Shown piece after piece: positions 8,713 to 17,224 of a stretch of 64,000 nucleotides of DNA. The stretch is from contig NZ_JARKMX010000008.1 in assembly GCF_029360705.1 (NCBI RefSeq), positions 3,541,479 to 3,605,478 on the forward strand, written 5' to 3'. The position numbers and the translations under genes were made by a program. Position 1 is the stretch's first letter. Each line of letters begins with the position of its first letter. Source of the DNA: Paraflavitalea pollutisoli (GTDB taxonomy: Bacteria; Bacteroidota; Bacteroidia; Chitinophagales; Chitinophagaceae). The notes beneath the pieces are model-generated. The model saw only the letters and a program-made list of their open reading frames with translations. It searched no databases and had not been told where the DNA came from.

Positions 8713-9480
8713 TTAGAGCTTCTTTTTCCAAAGTGTGTTGAAACCACCCGTCATACCATAAGGCAGCACTTCTGCGATCTGGCAGTCGAGGGTTTGGAGC
8801 GCCTTGATGCGCTTGGTCAGCAGGGAGAAGGGGAATACGTCTTCTACGAAATTGGTCTTGCTGAACTTGATGATTTCGAACTTGTTGGCATCGGCCAGCT
8901 TCTTCAGGTCGGTTTGGGAGAAGAACTGTACGTGATCGAGGTTATCGGCCTGCGACTGTACGGTAGTGCCTTTATAACCCAGCATTTTCTTCAGTCCGTT
9001 GAGGAAGCGCTGCATGCCAGGGCTTTTGCGGGCAGCCAGCATGGGTTTGGTTACAAATACTTCACGGGGGCCCTTACCGTTGGGCACGGTCACCACGAGG
9101 GTACCTTCGTCTTTGAGCGATTTGTACAAAGTTTCCAGCAAGATGGAAGGCTGGTCCAGGTGCTCGAGTACTTCACTGCAAATAACAGCGTCGAACTGCT
9201 TGCCCTGGGCGATCAGGTCTTCGGCGCTGATCACGTCGAAGCGAACATTGGGTAGCTTGTTCTTACTTTTCGCCACGGCGATTGTCTTATCACTGATGTC
9301 GATACCCAGCACATTGTAGCCAAACTGGCCCAAGTGCCTGCTTATCACACCATTACCACAACCTACATCGAGGATGTTTCCTCCTGCAGGGATTGCCTTC
9401 GCCAGGCTCTCGGCAATAAATTTGAGGCGCTTGATGTCAGCAATGCGCTCATACTCATAAGAAATAGCTGTCTGTTGCAT
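8713..9480 (-). CDS. class I SAM-dependent methyltransferase
   Basis: A 255-aa cytosolic methyltransferase. Residues about 35-50 hold the SAM-binding motif I (GGNILDVGCGNGVISRHLG), followed by an acidic end of strand two (VLGIDIS), motif II region (FDAVICSEVLEHLDQP) and motif III (DEGTLVVTVPNG). This is the methyltransferase 11/UbiG-like layout. The C-terminal 120 residues, with LDHVQFFSQTDLKKL, resemble small-molecule or lipid/glycan methyltransferases found with surface polysaccharide genes, but no such genes are adjacent, so the substrate is unknown. The gene is monocistronic: a TATCTTTG box lies 23 bp upstream of the ATG and a strong terminator follows. Confidence 0.88.
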   Translation of the reverse strand: MQQTAISYEYERIADIKRLKFIAESLAKAIPAGGNILDVGCGNGVISRHLGQFGYNVLGIDISDKTIAVAKSKNKLPNVRFDVISAEDLIAQGKQFDAVICSEVLEHLDQPSILLETLYKSLKDEGTLVVTVPNGKGPREVFVTKPMLAARKSPGMQRFLNGLKKMLGYKGTTVQSQADNLDHVQFFSQTDLKKLADANKFEIIKFSKTNFVEDVFPFSLLTKRIKALQTLDCQIAEVLPYGMTGGFNTLWKKKL

Positions 9481-9502
9481 AATACAAAGTAACGAATGAG
9501 TT

Positions 9503-9510
9503 CAAAGATA
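9503..9510 (-). promoter_or_regulatory. Bacteroidota-type -7 box of the methyltransferase gene
   Basis: On the minus strand this reads TATCTTTG, an exact match to TAnnTTTG, placed 22 bp before the ATG. No clear TTTG at -33 is visible. Confidence 0.4.
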
Positions 9511-9727
9511 TGCAATAGCCCTCGAGTTTTTTCTTTAATTTATTGTAAATCAATCTACAGCAAACGAAGCAAAACTTGACAATTCCTTCCCGGTCAATGA
9601 GTTCGTGCCGGATGCGGCGGGAGAAAATACCCAATTAAGGGCGAGCGGCAATGATTTCGGGAAGCGTGAGTGGCATCTTACCTTGAGCAGGTGCGGGCGC
9701 TGGACACAGGCAGCCGTAAAAAAACAT

Positions 9728-9768
9728 ACCTGTAATAAACCTTCTCTGGAGATAAGCTTATTACAGGT
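9728..9768 (-). terminator. intrinsic terminator of the 78-aa ORF
   Basis: ACCTGTAATAA (9728-9738) and TTATTACAGGT (9758-9768) form an 11-bp perfect stem. On the minus strand it is followed by ATG and eight Ts. It lies 45 bp past the stop at 9814 and supports that ORF being transcribed. Confidence 0.75.
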
Positions 9769-9813
9769 ATCAATCTGTCTTAGGATTGTTGGAAAAGTTC
9801 ACCCAAACGATGA

Positions 9814-10050
9814 CTATTTTCCATTGGAATTGGACAAATATCTTGCGGCAAAGTACCGGGCTTCTTCCTGCAGTATCTGTAATACATCAGGAGGAATATT
9901 ATCATTGTACTGAGAACTGACATATTTGTACAGACTGGAAAAGTCTGAATGTGCACTCCTCACTTCCGCGATCAACTTCATGCGGGAAGATGTCTGCGCC
10001 GTAGCTGCCTCCAAAAACTTCTTTACTTCGTTACTGGTTATTAAACTCAT
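9814..10050 (-). CDS. small protein of unknown function (78 aa)
   Basis: Short ORF starting at an ATG (10048-10050): MSLITSNEVKKFLEAATAQ, then IAEVRSAHSDFSSLYKYVS, ending AARYLSNSNGK. It is predicted helical and soluble, with no signal peptide. The frame is open for a further 82 codons upstream, but that part is unlike protein and contains an AT-rich putative promoter, so I use the internal ATG. A terminator with an eight-T tail follows. I do not recognise the family. Confidence 0.55.
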   Translation of the reverse strand: MSLITSNEVKKFLEAATAQTSSRMKLIAEVRSAHSDFSSLYKYVSSQYNDNIPPDVLQILQEEARYFAARYLSNSNGK

Positions 10051-10313
10051 AGGGATAAGCGTTAGGGCATGAAAATACAACAATACCGCATTTTGCAACC
10101 CATTAGCCCTATTAATATTTGAAAATACCGTTATTATGCGGTGTAGCGACCCCGTAAAAAAATCCGCTTTGTTTAACGCATGCCCGGAGGGAGTAACTAA
10201 TTGCATTACAATGAACTTATGCGGGCATGAATAGTTGAATGTGGTTGTAACATTTCCTTTCGACCCCACACTAATGAGATATTCTTTACCTTCCAACGTA
10301 TAAAACCACGTCT

Positions 10314-11318
10314 ATGGGATTGTTTGACTTTATCAAGAATGAGTTTATCGAGGTCATCGAATGGGTAGATGATACCAGCGATACCGTCATCTATAAGTTT
10401 CCCGACAAGAACAACAAGATCATGAACGGCGCCCAGCTGACCGTGCGCGAATCGCAGGTGGCCGTATTGATGAACGAAGGTGAGTTTGGCGATGTATACA
10501 TCCCCGGCCGCCATGAGCTGTCTACGCAGAACATGCCCATCACCACCACGCTGAACTCGTGGAAATACCTGTTCAACTCGCCGTTTAAAGTCGACATCTT
10601 CTATGTCAGCACCAAACAATTCACCAACCTGAAGTGGGGCACCTCCAACCCGATCATCGTACGTGATCCGGAATTCAAACAGGTACGTCTGCGCTCCTTC
10701 GGTACCTATACCATGCGGGTGATCGACCCCAAGAAATTCATCACCGAGTTTGCGGGCACCAATCCCTGGGTACGGGTGGAAGCTGTCAGCGAGCAATTGC
10801 GCAATACCATCGTCAGCAAGTTATCCGAAGGCCTGGCAGAAGCCGGCATTTCCGTACTCGACCTGGCAGCTAATTTTACAGAGATCGGTGAAAAGTTGAA
10901 GCCTGTTTTCCAGAAGGAATTCGACGTGTGGGGTATCGAGATCGGTAAGTTCTACATCGAGAATGTGACGCTGCCCGAAGAGGTGGAAAAGATGCTCGAC
11001 AAAACGACGCAACTCAATATGTTGTCGGACAAGTTGAATCAATTCAACCAGATGCAGGGCGGTATTGCCCTTGAAAACCTCTCCAATAACCCCGGGGCTG
11101 CCAACACCGCCGGCATCGGTGCAGGCGTTATCCTGACCAACCTGCTACAGCCTCAGCAACAACAGCAACCCGCACAAAACAATGCGCCGGTAGCTGATCC
11201 CAACGAAAAGCAAAAGCTGGTCGACCTGCTCAAGCAATTGGGAGATCTGAAGGCGCAAGGCATCCTGACGGAAGAAGAATTCAATGTGAAAAAAGCCGAG
11301 ATACTCGGTAAATTATAA
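10314..11318 (+). CDS. SPFH domain protein with C-terminal SHOCT-like domain (YdjI type)
   Basis: A 334-aa protein of the stomatin/prohibitin/flotillin/HflKC superfamily, of the type often annotated as virion core protein-like. Residues 1-235 contain the SPFH region (EVIEWVDDTSDTVIYKFPD, VRESQVAVLMNEGE, YTMRVIDPKKF). There is no N-terminal transmembrane helix, so membrane contact probably needs a partner. A Gln-rich linker (LLQPQQQQQPAQ) leads to a SHOCT-like helical pair (LKQLGDLKAQGILTEEEFNVKKAEIL). The next gene encodes a zinc-ribbon protein with one C-terminal membrane helix. In Bacillus subtilis, YdjI and YdjG form a comparable pair that recruits PspA; no PspA gene is present here. A role in membrane stress is an inference. 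Confidence 0.85.
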   Translation: MGLFDFIKNEFIEVIEWVDDTSDTVIYKFPDKNNKIMNGAQLTVRESQVAVLMNEGEFGDVYIPGRHELSTQNMPITTTLNSWKYLFNSPFKVDIFYVSTKQFTNLKWGTSNPIIVRDPEFKQVRLRSFGTYTMRVIDPKKFITEFAGTNPWVRVEAVSEQLRNTIVSKLSEGLAEAGISVLDLAANFTEIGEKLKPVFQKEFDVWGIEIGKFYIENVTLPEEVEKMLDKTTQLNMLSDKLNQFNQMQGGIALENLSNNPGAANTAGIGAGVILTNLLQPQQQQQPAQNNAPVADPNEKQKLVDLLKQLGDLKAQGILTEEEFNVKKAEILGKL

Positions 11319-11324
11319 GGCACT

Positions 11325-11364
11325 GCATTGGGGGTAGGTTATCATTGCTGCCTGCCCCCAATGC
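11325..11364 (+). terminator. large hairpin between the SPFH and zinc-ribbon genes
   Basis: GCATTGGGGGTAGG (11325-11338) pairs with CCTGCCCCCAATGC (11351-11364), one wobble, 12-nt loop, starting 7 bp after the SPFH stop. No U tract follows, so it may protect the upstream mRNA end or only partly stop transcription. Confidence 0.6.
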
Positions 11365-11467
11365 CTGTTCTACTGCAACACAAGGCAATATAGCTGGCCA
11401 TCGATACCGGAGCTTAGATCAAGGCGACCAGCGGCACAACCAGCGTACCACTGATACGAAAATTTCC

Positions 11468-12565
11468 ATGGAAACAACAACCACCTCCTCTTCTTCCCTA
11501 TTGCTATTCCCCTGCCCGGGTTGCAACTCGCAATTGTATTTCAGTGCCAAATCGCAGCAGCTGGTGTGCGAACACTGCGGCACCAAGGTGGACATCGATA
11601 AAGCTACCGACCGCATCCAGGAAAACAACCTGCGCCAACAACTGGCCGTTGGTGGCGACGCCAGCGTAACCGTCGAACAGCTGGTATATAAATGCACCCG
11701 ATGTGGCTCCGAATCGGCTTTCACCAATGAATTACCCACTTTCACCTGCAGCTTCTGCAACTTCGAAGCCGTAAATCCGGTCGCTTATAAAACCCGAATC
11801 ATACAGCCTTCGGGCATGGTGCCGTTCAAGATCGATAAACAACAATCGGTCGATACTTTCAAAACCTGGATCGGTAAGGGATGGTGGGCACCCAACGACC
11901 TGCAAGCCATTGCCCGCCACGATGCCCTGCACGGTATCTACCTCCCCTTCTGGACCTACGACGCGCAAACCAACAGCGCCTGGAGCGGCTATGGCGGGCG
12001 CTACTATTACGAAACGGAATCGTACACCGATAGCAACGGCAATCGCCAGACGCGCCAGGTACAACGCACAGAATGGATCTACCGCAGTGGCACCTACGAT
12101 CATTTCTTTGACGATATCCTCATCGGCGGCGCTACCGAGCTCACCCAAAGTGAATATGAAAGTGTATTTCCTTACCAGCTGCAGGAGCTCGTCAATTTCG
12201 ATGCGCAATATTTATCGGGCTGGCAGGCCGATGTATATGACATTGCCGTGAATGACGGCTATGTAAAAGCAGAACAGATTATGCGGGACTCGATCCATGC
12301 GGCCTGCGTGGAGCGATGCCGTATCGATACGTACCGAGGACTGGAAGTGAACACCGACTATTCCAATCAAACCTACAAGCATATCCTGCTACCTATCTGG
12401 CTGTGCACCTACGCGTACAAGGGCAAGACCTACCATTTTCTCGTCAACGGACAAACGGGCAAGATCCATGGCAAAAAGCCGGTTTCCGCCTGGAAAGTTA
12501 CCCTGGCCGTGCTCGCTGCACTGTTGATCATCATTGCGATCATCGTGCTGGCCAACGGGCAGTAA
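11468..12565 (+). CDS. zinc-ribbon membrane protein (partner of SPFH protein, YdjG-like)
   Basis: A 365-aa protein with two N-terminal zinc ribbons: CPGC...CEHC (about residues 15-38) and CTRC...CSFC (about 75-96). A middle soluble domain of about 230 residues is rich in aromatics (WWAPNDLQ, YLPFWTYDA, LPIWLCTYAYKGKTYHFLVNG), and a single helix (VTLAVLAALLIIIAIIVLA) ends the chain, implying a tail-anchored protein with its zinc domain in the cytosol. Homologs are often mislabelled as PriA or replication factor; there is no helicase motif here. A longer frame runs back to 11345, but it would include the intergenic hairpin, so I start at ATG 11468. It probably acts with the SPFH protein upstream. 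Confidence 0.82.
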   Translation: METTTTSSSSLLLFPCPGCNSQLYFSAKSQQLVCEHCGTKVDIDKATDRIQENNLRQQLAVGGDASVTVEQLVYKCTRCGSESAFTNELPTFTCSFCNFEAVNPVAYKTRIIQPSGMVPFKIDKQQSVDTFKTWIGKGWWAPNDLQAIARHDALHGIYLPFWTYDAQTNSAWSGYGGRYYYETESYTDSNGNRQTRQVQRTEWIYRSGTYDHFFDDILIGGATELTQSEYESVFPYQLQELVNFDAQYLSGWQADVYDIAVNDGYVKAEQIMRDSIHAACVERCRIDTYRGLEVNTDYSNQTYKHILLPIWLCTYAYKGKTYHFLVNGQTGKIHGKKPVSAWKVTLAVLAALLIIIAIIVLANGQ

Positions 12566-12766
12566 GGTCTATTGACATTTCGGCTTCCTGTTATTGCAAT
12601 ACACCATGCATTACTGGCTGACACACAACCCAGTCAATCAGTTCGCCTACAGCGATATTGTCCGTCTTATCCACGGGGGCTAATAACAACAATATGGAGG
12701 CGCCCGGCAGCGTTGATAGTAAAGCCGGTGCCGGGCAATTGGCCCGAAAACCTGCTGGTATCCCCT

Positions 12767-13252
12767 ATGAATCACCGATTTGTCCTCTTTGTGATCCTGC
12801 TGTGTTCGATGGCTTTCTGCAGCCTCGAGGAACCTCCTGTTCATGTCCAAAACGAAGAGCGAGGACATAATGGTTGCCAGTTTTATTACGACAGTGTTTT
12901 GCAGGAGAAGGTACATATCACCGTGCAGAGCGATCCGGAATTTATCGGCGGTGCTGCCTCCTGGCAACGCTTCCTCAACAAAAACTTCCGCTTCCCGTTG
13001 GACATGAACGAAAACGGCGAAAATCAATATGGCGTTTACACGATCTGTGTGATCGATAAGGAAGGTAAATTACTGGATATACGCATCGATCAAAAACCAG
13101 ACAGCTCCACGTACAGTCCACTTGACCGTGAGTTTATCCGACTGGTAAAACAAGTGCCTCGCTGGAAACCGGCGGTCTGCAATGGCCAGAAGGTAACCTG
13201 CGTAACGCAGCGCATCATCACCGGCTGCGTGTATTATGAATATGAGAATTAG
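12767..13252 (+). CDS. secreted protein with TonB C-terminal-like domain
   Basis: A 161-aa exported protein. The ATG at 12767 directly precedes a hydrophobic signal (RFVLFVILLCSMAFCS); the frame is open to 12572, but that extension is unlike protein. Residues about 60-155 resemble the TonB C-terminal fold: GVYTICVIDKEGKLLDIRI, FIRLVKQVPRWKPAVCNGQKV. It lacks the Pro-rich spacer and transmembrane anchor of a true TonB, so it is more likely a periplasmic or lipid-anchored TonB-CTD-like protein than an energy transducer. The Cys in SMAFCS could be a weak lipobox. It converges on the GH18 gene with only four bases between stops. Confidence 0.7.
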   Translation: MNHRFVLFVILLCSMAFCSLEEPPVHVQNEERGHNGCQFYYDSVLQEKVHITVQSDPEFIGGAASWQRFLNKNFRFPLDMNENGENQYGVYTICVIDKEGKLLDIRIDQKPDSSTYSPLDREFIRLVKQVPRWKPAVCNGQKVTCVTQRIITGCVYYEYEN

Positions 13253-13256
13253 AGAA

Positions 13257-14219
13257 CTACTCCTTCACCGCCTCATCGATCGCGCGCAACAAGGATTTGG
13301 GATTGTCAGAAGGAAGGTCCTGCGTCATTTCCCAGATCATCACGCCTTTGAAGCCTTTCCGCTTTGCATAAGCCGTCTTCTCTTTGATCAACACCGGGCC
13401 GTTGAACTGCACCAGGTTGTGCTCGTTGGTTTCCGCCGGCAGAAAAGGAAACCAGCTTACAATATCTTTATAGTTCACCTGATCGGCCAGGCCACCTGCA
13501 TCGGTCTTGAACTTATAGCCATAAAACGGCAATCCGATCACCATATTCGCAGTTTTCGTATACCCTTTCCGCTTCCAGAAATCCACCGCCTCCAGCACAT
13601 GCTGAAAGGTGGCATGATTGCCATAGGGACTCGCTGCCCAGGCACCCGCCTGGTCATACACCATCAACTGGATCCAGTCTGCATACTTCAAAGCCCTCGC
13701 GCTGTAATACTCTCCGCCCCAGCCATGGGCCACCGTGGCTACCAGCTGCAACCCTTTCGCATGCAACTGCTCCGACATCACTTTCATCAACGCTTCAAAA
13801 TTGGCCGCATTGGTATTGTCGCGGATCTGTTCCCAATCCATATCCGCCCCCTGTAACTGATTATCCAGGCAAAATTGGGTACAGGCAGCTGCAAAAGCCG
13901 TACGCCCGGCAGCGGTAGCCGCCATGATGAGCATCGAAGTATCTGATCCGCCACCCAGGCTGATGAGCCTTACCTTACCGGCACTGCGCGTTTTGAAAAC
14001 ATCGAATGCCCGTTGCTCTTCGTCTGTAAAAGACAGCAAACTGCCGTCGGGCCTTGCCTTGAGGAAGGCGAAGAACACGTGCGTCAGTTTGCTGTAGTCA
14101 ATGGCAGCGCCGTCTTTCCAGGAAGGCACGTAACCGCCCACTATAAACGACGCTGCCTGTGCACTGCTCTTTGTGCAGCCAAGGAGCAGCAGGAAGGTTA
14201 TGGTATAGATCGTTCGCAT
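13257..14219 (-). CDS. GH18 family glycosyl hydrolase lipoprotein (chitinase/endo-N-acetylglucosaminidase type)
   Basis: A 320-aa lipoprotein predicted to cut beta-1,4 bonds next to GlcNAc. The lipobox LLLLGC follows ATG 14219; the frame reaches a TTG at 14225, not needed. The catalytic DxDxE motif is intact as ADMDWEQ (Glu about 130). Other GH18 features: GGYVPSW at strand one, LTHVFFAF, KVRLISLGGG, WIQLMVYDQ and the end strand GVMIWEMTQD. It starts 2 bp past the stop of the GH18-like gene upstream and is last in the sigma/FecR/SusC/SusD locus. Chitin or the core of N-glycans are the family's usual substrates; choosing between them is not possible from sequence. Confidence 0.9.
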   Translation of the reverse strand: MRTIYTITFLLLLGCTKSSAQAASFIVGGYVPSWKDGAAIDYSKLTHVFFAFLKARPDGSLLSFTDEEQRAFDVFKTRSAGKVRLISLGGGSDTSMLIMAATAAGRTAFAAACTQFCLDNQLQGADMDWEQIRDNTNAANFEALMKVMSEQLHAKGLQLVATVAHGWGGEYYSARALKYADWIQLMVYDQAGAWAASPYGNHATFQHVLEAVDFWKRKGYTKTANMVIGLPFYGYKFKTDAGGLADQVNYKDIVSWFPFLPAETNEHNLVQFNGPVLIKEKTAYAKRKGFKGVMIWEMTQDLPSDNPKSLLRAIDEAVKE

Positions 14220-14221
14220 GA

Positions 14222-15580
14222 TCAATTCAATGTCCTGAACACGTTACGGAACAGGGATTTGGTCGTATCGGCCGCGTCAGCATCGATGTACCAGCCATAC
14301 ATGCCTTTGTAGGCACTGGTCTTGATGAAGTCAGCCTTCTGCTTTACCAGCGGCACGCCATTGTAGTATACGCCTTTGGATACATTGATCTTTTCTTTGG
14401 TATCGGCCGCAGGATCCGCAGCAATGATGGCTTTGTAAGTCATATAGTCATAAGCCGACCAACCTGCACAATTACCATTGGCATCGAGTTCATTGTAGCG
14501 CAGGCCAAATGCCGGGAACCCTACCACCACCTTAGAGGCGGGCACATGAAACTGAGCCCATATATTGGCAGCTGTTTTCATGAACTCGAGGGAAGACGCC
14601 TGCCCTACCGGTGCACCCGGACCTACGTGTACGCCATCTTCAAAGGCGCGCACATTGACCCAGTCAACCGGCGTCAGATCAGGATACTCCCAATGTTGCC
14701 AGCCGGCACCCGCGGTAATGGTAATGATCGCATCTGTCGGCAAGGCTGCCCGCAATTCTTTTACAAACAACCCCAAGACCGTCAGGCTGGCGCCATAATT
14801 GGGCGATCCATTGAAGTCGGTCATCATCACATCCACGCCATCCATTTTGGTAGTCTGGAGGTAGTTCTTCACCTGCGCCACCAAACCCGCACGGAGACCG
14901 GGATTGCGCAGGGCCGGTCCCATATCATCACTTTCGTACAAAGCCCAGCCATCTACCGGCGACAGGCGGCCAAACAAGGTGAGCAATACCGGCAGTCCGC
15001 GGATATGACCGCGTGCCACCAGCTCGTCGGCCAATTGGTTGGCATTACCCCGGGTAATATCGAGCGATCCATCCGAGCTGACCCGGCCAAACTGTGCCGC
15101 TACATGTGTTACATAATTCCATTTCACATCGGCCCCTATCCCATCGATACTCAGGTAACCCATCACCACTTTGTTGAAATTCTTCCGGGTATAGGTCGTT
15201 GGTTTTACAATCACCTGTGAGGCTCTTGTAGACACCAGTCCGTTGTGCTCCACTTCCAGCTTGATATTGTACTCGCCACCAGCTGTAGGCGTAAACTTGA
15301 AGGTAGTATCGCTCGACTTTACTTCATCGTTCACCTTCCAGCTGATCTTTACCTTACCGGCTGGTGAATAGGTAATTCCGCCATAGGTGGCCGTTTGTCC
15401 CTGGTTGAGGATCACTGCCTGCGGAAAACTTCCCTGCGCATAAAAGATGCGGGGGTAATCGTTGGGACCAAACTCCGGGTCGTCGGCAATGTCTTTGTTG
15501 CAAGCCGCCACCAGCAGCGTGCTGAGCACCAGCACAGCCAATTGTATATCGAGCAGTTTCTTATTTTGTATAGTACGCAT
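14222..15580 (-). CDS. GH18-like lipoprotein with PKD-like domain and substituted catalytic Glu; probable surface glycan-binding protein
   Basis: A 452-aa lipoprotein (lipobox LLVAAC; ATG at 15580, with a TTG further upstream at 15604 rejected). Residues about 45-130 form a PKD/Ig-like domain (SWKVNDEVKSSDTTFKFTPTAGG cut at GEYNIKLEVEHNG). The rest is a GH18-type barrel: VVMGYLSIDG, VTHVAAQFG, and MDGVDVMMTDFNG at the active-site strand. At the catalytic Glu position there is Asp (about residue 255) and the preceding DxD is not kept, so hydrolysis is doubtful. Inactive GH18-like lipoproteins are known as glycan-binding proteins in Bacteroides N-glycan loci. It follows SusD by 33 bp and the intact GH18 follows by 2 bp. 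Confidence 0.85.
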   Translation of the reverse strand: MRTIQNKKLLDIQLAVLVLSTLLVAACNKDIADDPEFGPNDYPRIFYAQGSFPQAVILNQGQTATYGGITYSPAGKVKISWKVNDEVKSSDTTFKFTPTAGGEYNIKLEVEHNGLVSTRASQVIVKPTTYTRKNFNKVVMGYLSIDGIGADVKWNYVTHVAAQFGRVSSDGSLDITRGNANQLADELVARGHIRGLPVLLTLFGRLSPVDGWALYESDDMGPALRNPGLRAGLVAQVKNYLQTTKMDGVDVMMTDFNGSPNYGASLTVLGLFVKELRAALPTDAIITITAGAGWQHWEYPDLTPVDWVNVRAFEDGVHVGPGAPVGQASSLEFMKTAANIWAQFHVPASKVVVGFPAFGLRYNELDANGNCAGWSAYDYMTYKAIIAADPAADTKEKINVSKGVYYNGVPLVKQKADFIKTSAYKGMYGWYIDADAADTTKSLFRNVFRTLN

Positions 15581-15613
15581 TTTGCAAAGATTGAGGTCGT
15601 TCAAAAATGAATA

Positions 15614-17194
15614 TTAAGGCATATCCCACCATACACGGTTGCTCCAATCGTCTTTGCCGCCCATACGTCCGATCGCTTCTCCGGCATGGGTAGCATTGAG
15701 TGATTTTTCGGAGATGGGATACTCCAGCCTGCGCGGCATTTGTTGCGCATCGGAATAGCCACTCTTGAAGCCTGAAGGCAATACGGGATATCCGCTCCTG
15801 CGCAAATTGGCAAATGCTTCGGGACCATTCAGGAAATAAACGATCCACAGCTGGGTATTGATCTGCCTTAACTCGTTGCCGGGCGCCAGGGTATTGTCGG
15901 CAATGAACTTATTGATATCGGCATCGCTGATGGCCGGTGCGCCGGGATACAGGCTGAGTTGTTTACAGGCCGCCGTCAACCCATTCTTGTAGTGTTCCTC
16001 AGCCGAAACGCCCAGGGTAATGCCGAACCGGAAGGAGGCATCTGCCAGTAACAGCTCTGTCTCTGCATAACCCAGGTGCAGGTAAGGCGCGTTGGGTGCA
16101 ATGAGCCAGTTGGCGACCTGGATGAACTGCTCGTTGTTGGATACCGGTACGTTCTGCGCATCCGGTGTATTGACGTAGATGGTATTCTGCCAGTTGTCCC
16201 AGATAAAATCCGTAGGCCGTACACCAAACGATCCTACCTGTGCTTTTACCTGTTGGGTAATGTCGACCCTTTCAAAAGGCTTGAATGCCTTATCGAGGTA
16301 ATTGCGGGCAAATACATACAAGCGGGGATCATTGCTATTTTGCAACTGGCTCACAAAGGTGCTGGTGAGGCGGTAGCCGATGAGGTCACCCTGGTTCAAG
16401 GCAGCCGATATACCATTACCGCGCAGATCGACATAGTCATTCTGCACATTGTCATGGTTGAGCAGGCAGTTGTCGTCGGCAGAAGTCATGACGCCGGCGG
16501 TAAACGCTTTCTGCACTTCTTCTTTGGCTTTGGCCGGCAGACGCTTGGCTACCCTAAGTGCCAGACGCAACCGCAGCGAGGCCGCAAACTTCTTCCATTT
16601 GCTGATGCTGCCTTTGTAAAACGCATCGTTGTTCACCACATCCTTTCCTTCATTGAAACGCAGCACGGCCGTATCCAGTTGTTTGAAGAAGTCGGCATAG
16701 ATATCTTCCTGCTTGTCGTATTTGGGCGATGACTTACCTTTTGAATACGCCCCGGAGGCTTCCGTATATGGAATATCACCATAGATATCGGTGAGGCGGG
16801 CAAACACATATACTTTCATCACCCGGCACATACCATTGAGGTTTTTCGCATTGTCGAGGTTGCGCGTACGCTCTTCTGCATCGAGTATATTCTTGACCTC
16901 GTTCACGAAATTATCTTCCCACAGCAAGGAAGCGTAGCGCTCCTGCTTTACATAAAACTGCCCGTACTGGTTGGACCAGGCGCCGCCCAGGTGCCCTACC
17001 AGGGGCATGGTCAGTATCACACCGAGCCGTTCCTGTACATTGAGGTCGCCCGACAGTTTTTGCTGTACATAGCCCAGTTGTATGGCCGGGTCGAGGTTGG
17101 CCGACCGGGTGGGGTCGGTATTGAGGTCGCCAAATTTCTTACAGGATGTAGCCAACATCCCTGCAAGCCCTATTAAACAGATAATCTTTTTCAT
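15614..17194 (-). CDS. SusD/RagB family outer membrane lipoprotein
   Basis: A 526-aa surface lipoprotein that delivers glycan to the paired SusC. Lipobox MLATSC puts the lipidated Cys at residue 18. KFGDLNTDPTRSANLDP and the TPR-like helical repeats (MCRVMKVYVFARLTDIYGDIPYTEA) are typical of the SusD-like subgroup PF12771, and the C-terminal RRLEYPISEKSLN matches the family end. It starts 30 bp after SusC and precedes the GH18-like lipoprotein, so all are one operon. No truncation is seen. Confidence 0.93.
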   Translation of the reverse strand: MKKIICLIGLAGMLATSCKKFGDLNTDPTRSANLDPAIQLGYVQQKLSGDLNVQERLGVILTMPLVGHLGGAWSNQYGQFYVKQERYASLLWEDNFVNEVKNILDAEERTRNLDNAKNLNGMCRVMKVYVFARLTDIYGDIPYTEASGAYSKGKSSPKYDKQEDIYADFFKQLDTAVLRFNEGKDVVNNDAFYKGSISKWKKFAASLRLRLALRVAKRLPAKAKEEVQKAFTAGVMTSADDNCLLNHDNVQNDYVDLRGNGISAALNQGDLIGYRLTSTFVSQLQNSNDPRLYVFARNYLDKAFKPFERVDITQQVKAQVGSFGVRPTDFIWDNWQNTIYVNTPDAQNVPVSNNEQFIQVANWLIAPNAPYLHLGYAETELLLADASFRFGITLGVSAEEHYKNGLTAACKQLSLYPGAPAISDADINKFIADNTLAPGNELRQINTQLWIVYFLNGPEAFANLRRSGYPVLPSGFKSGYSDAQQMPRRLEYPISEKSLNATHAGEAIGRMGGKDDWSNRVWWDMP

Positions 17195-17224
17195 AACAGG
17201 TTGTATTGTATTGGGAATGTTGGT

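Larger units (their letters stand above)
9481..9813. other. 333-bp intergenic stretch
   Basis: It holds a -7 element for the methyltransferase (9503-9510) and the terminator of the 78-aa ORF (9728-9768). A 102-codon plus-strand frame starting at 9605 has no recognizable sequence and runs through that terminator into the small ORF, so I do not call it. Confidence 0.6.

Noticed and set aside
12572-12766. Longer N-terminus for the TonB-CTD-like protein
   Set aside because: The extra 65 residues are unlike protein, and a signal peptide begins at the internal ATG 12767.
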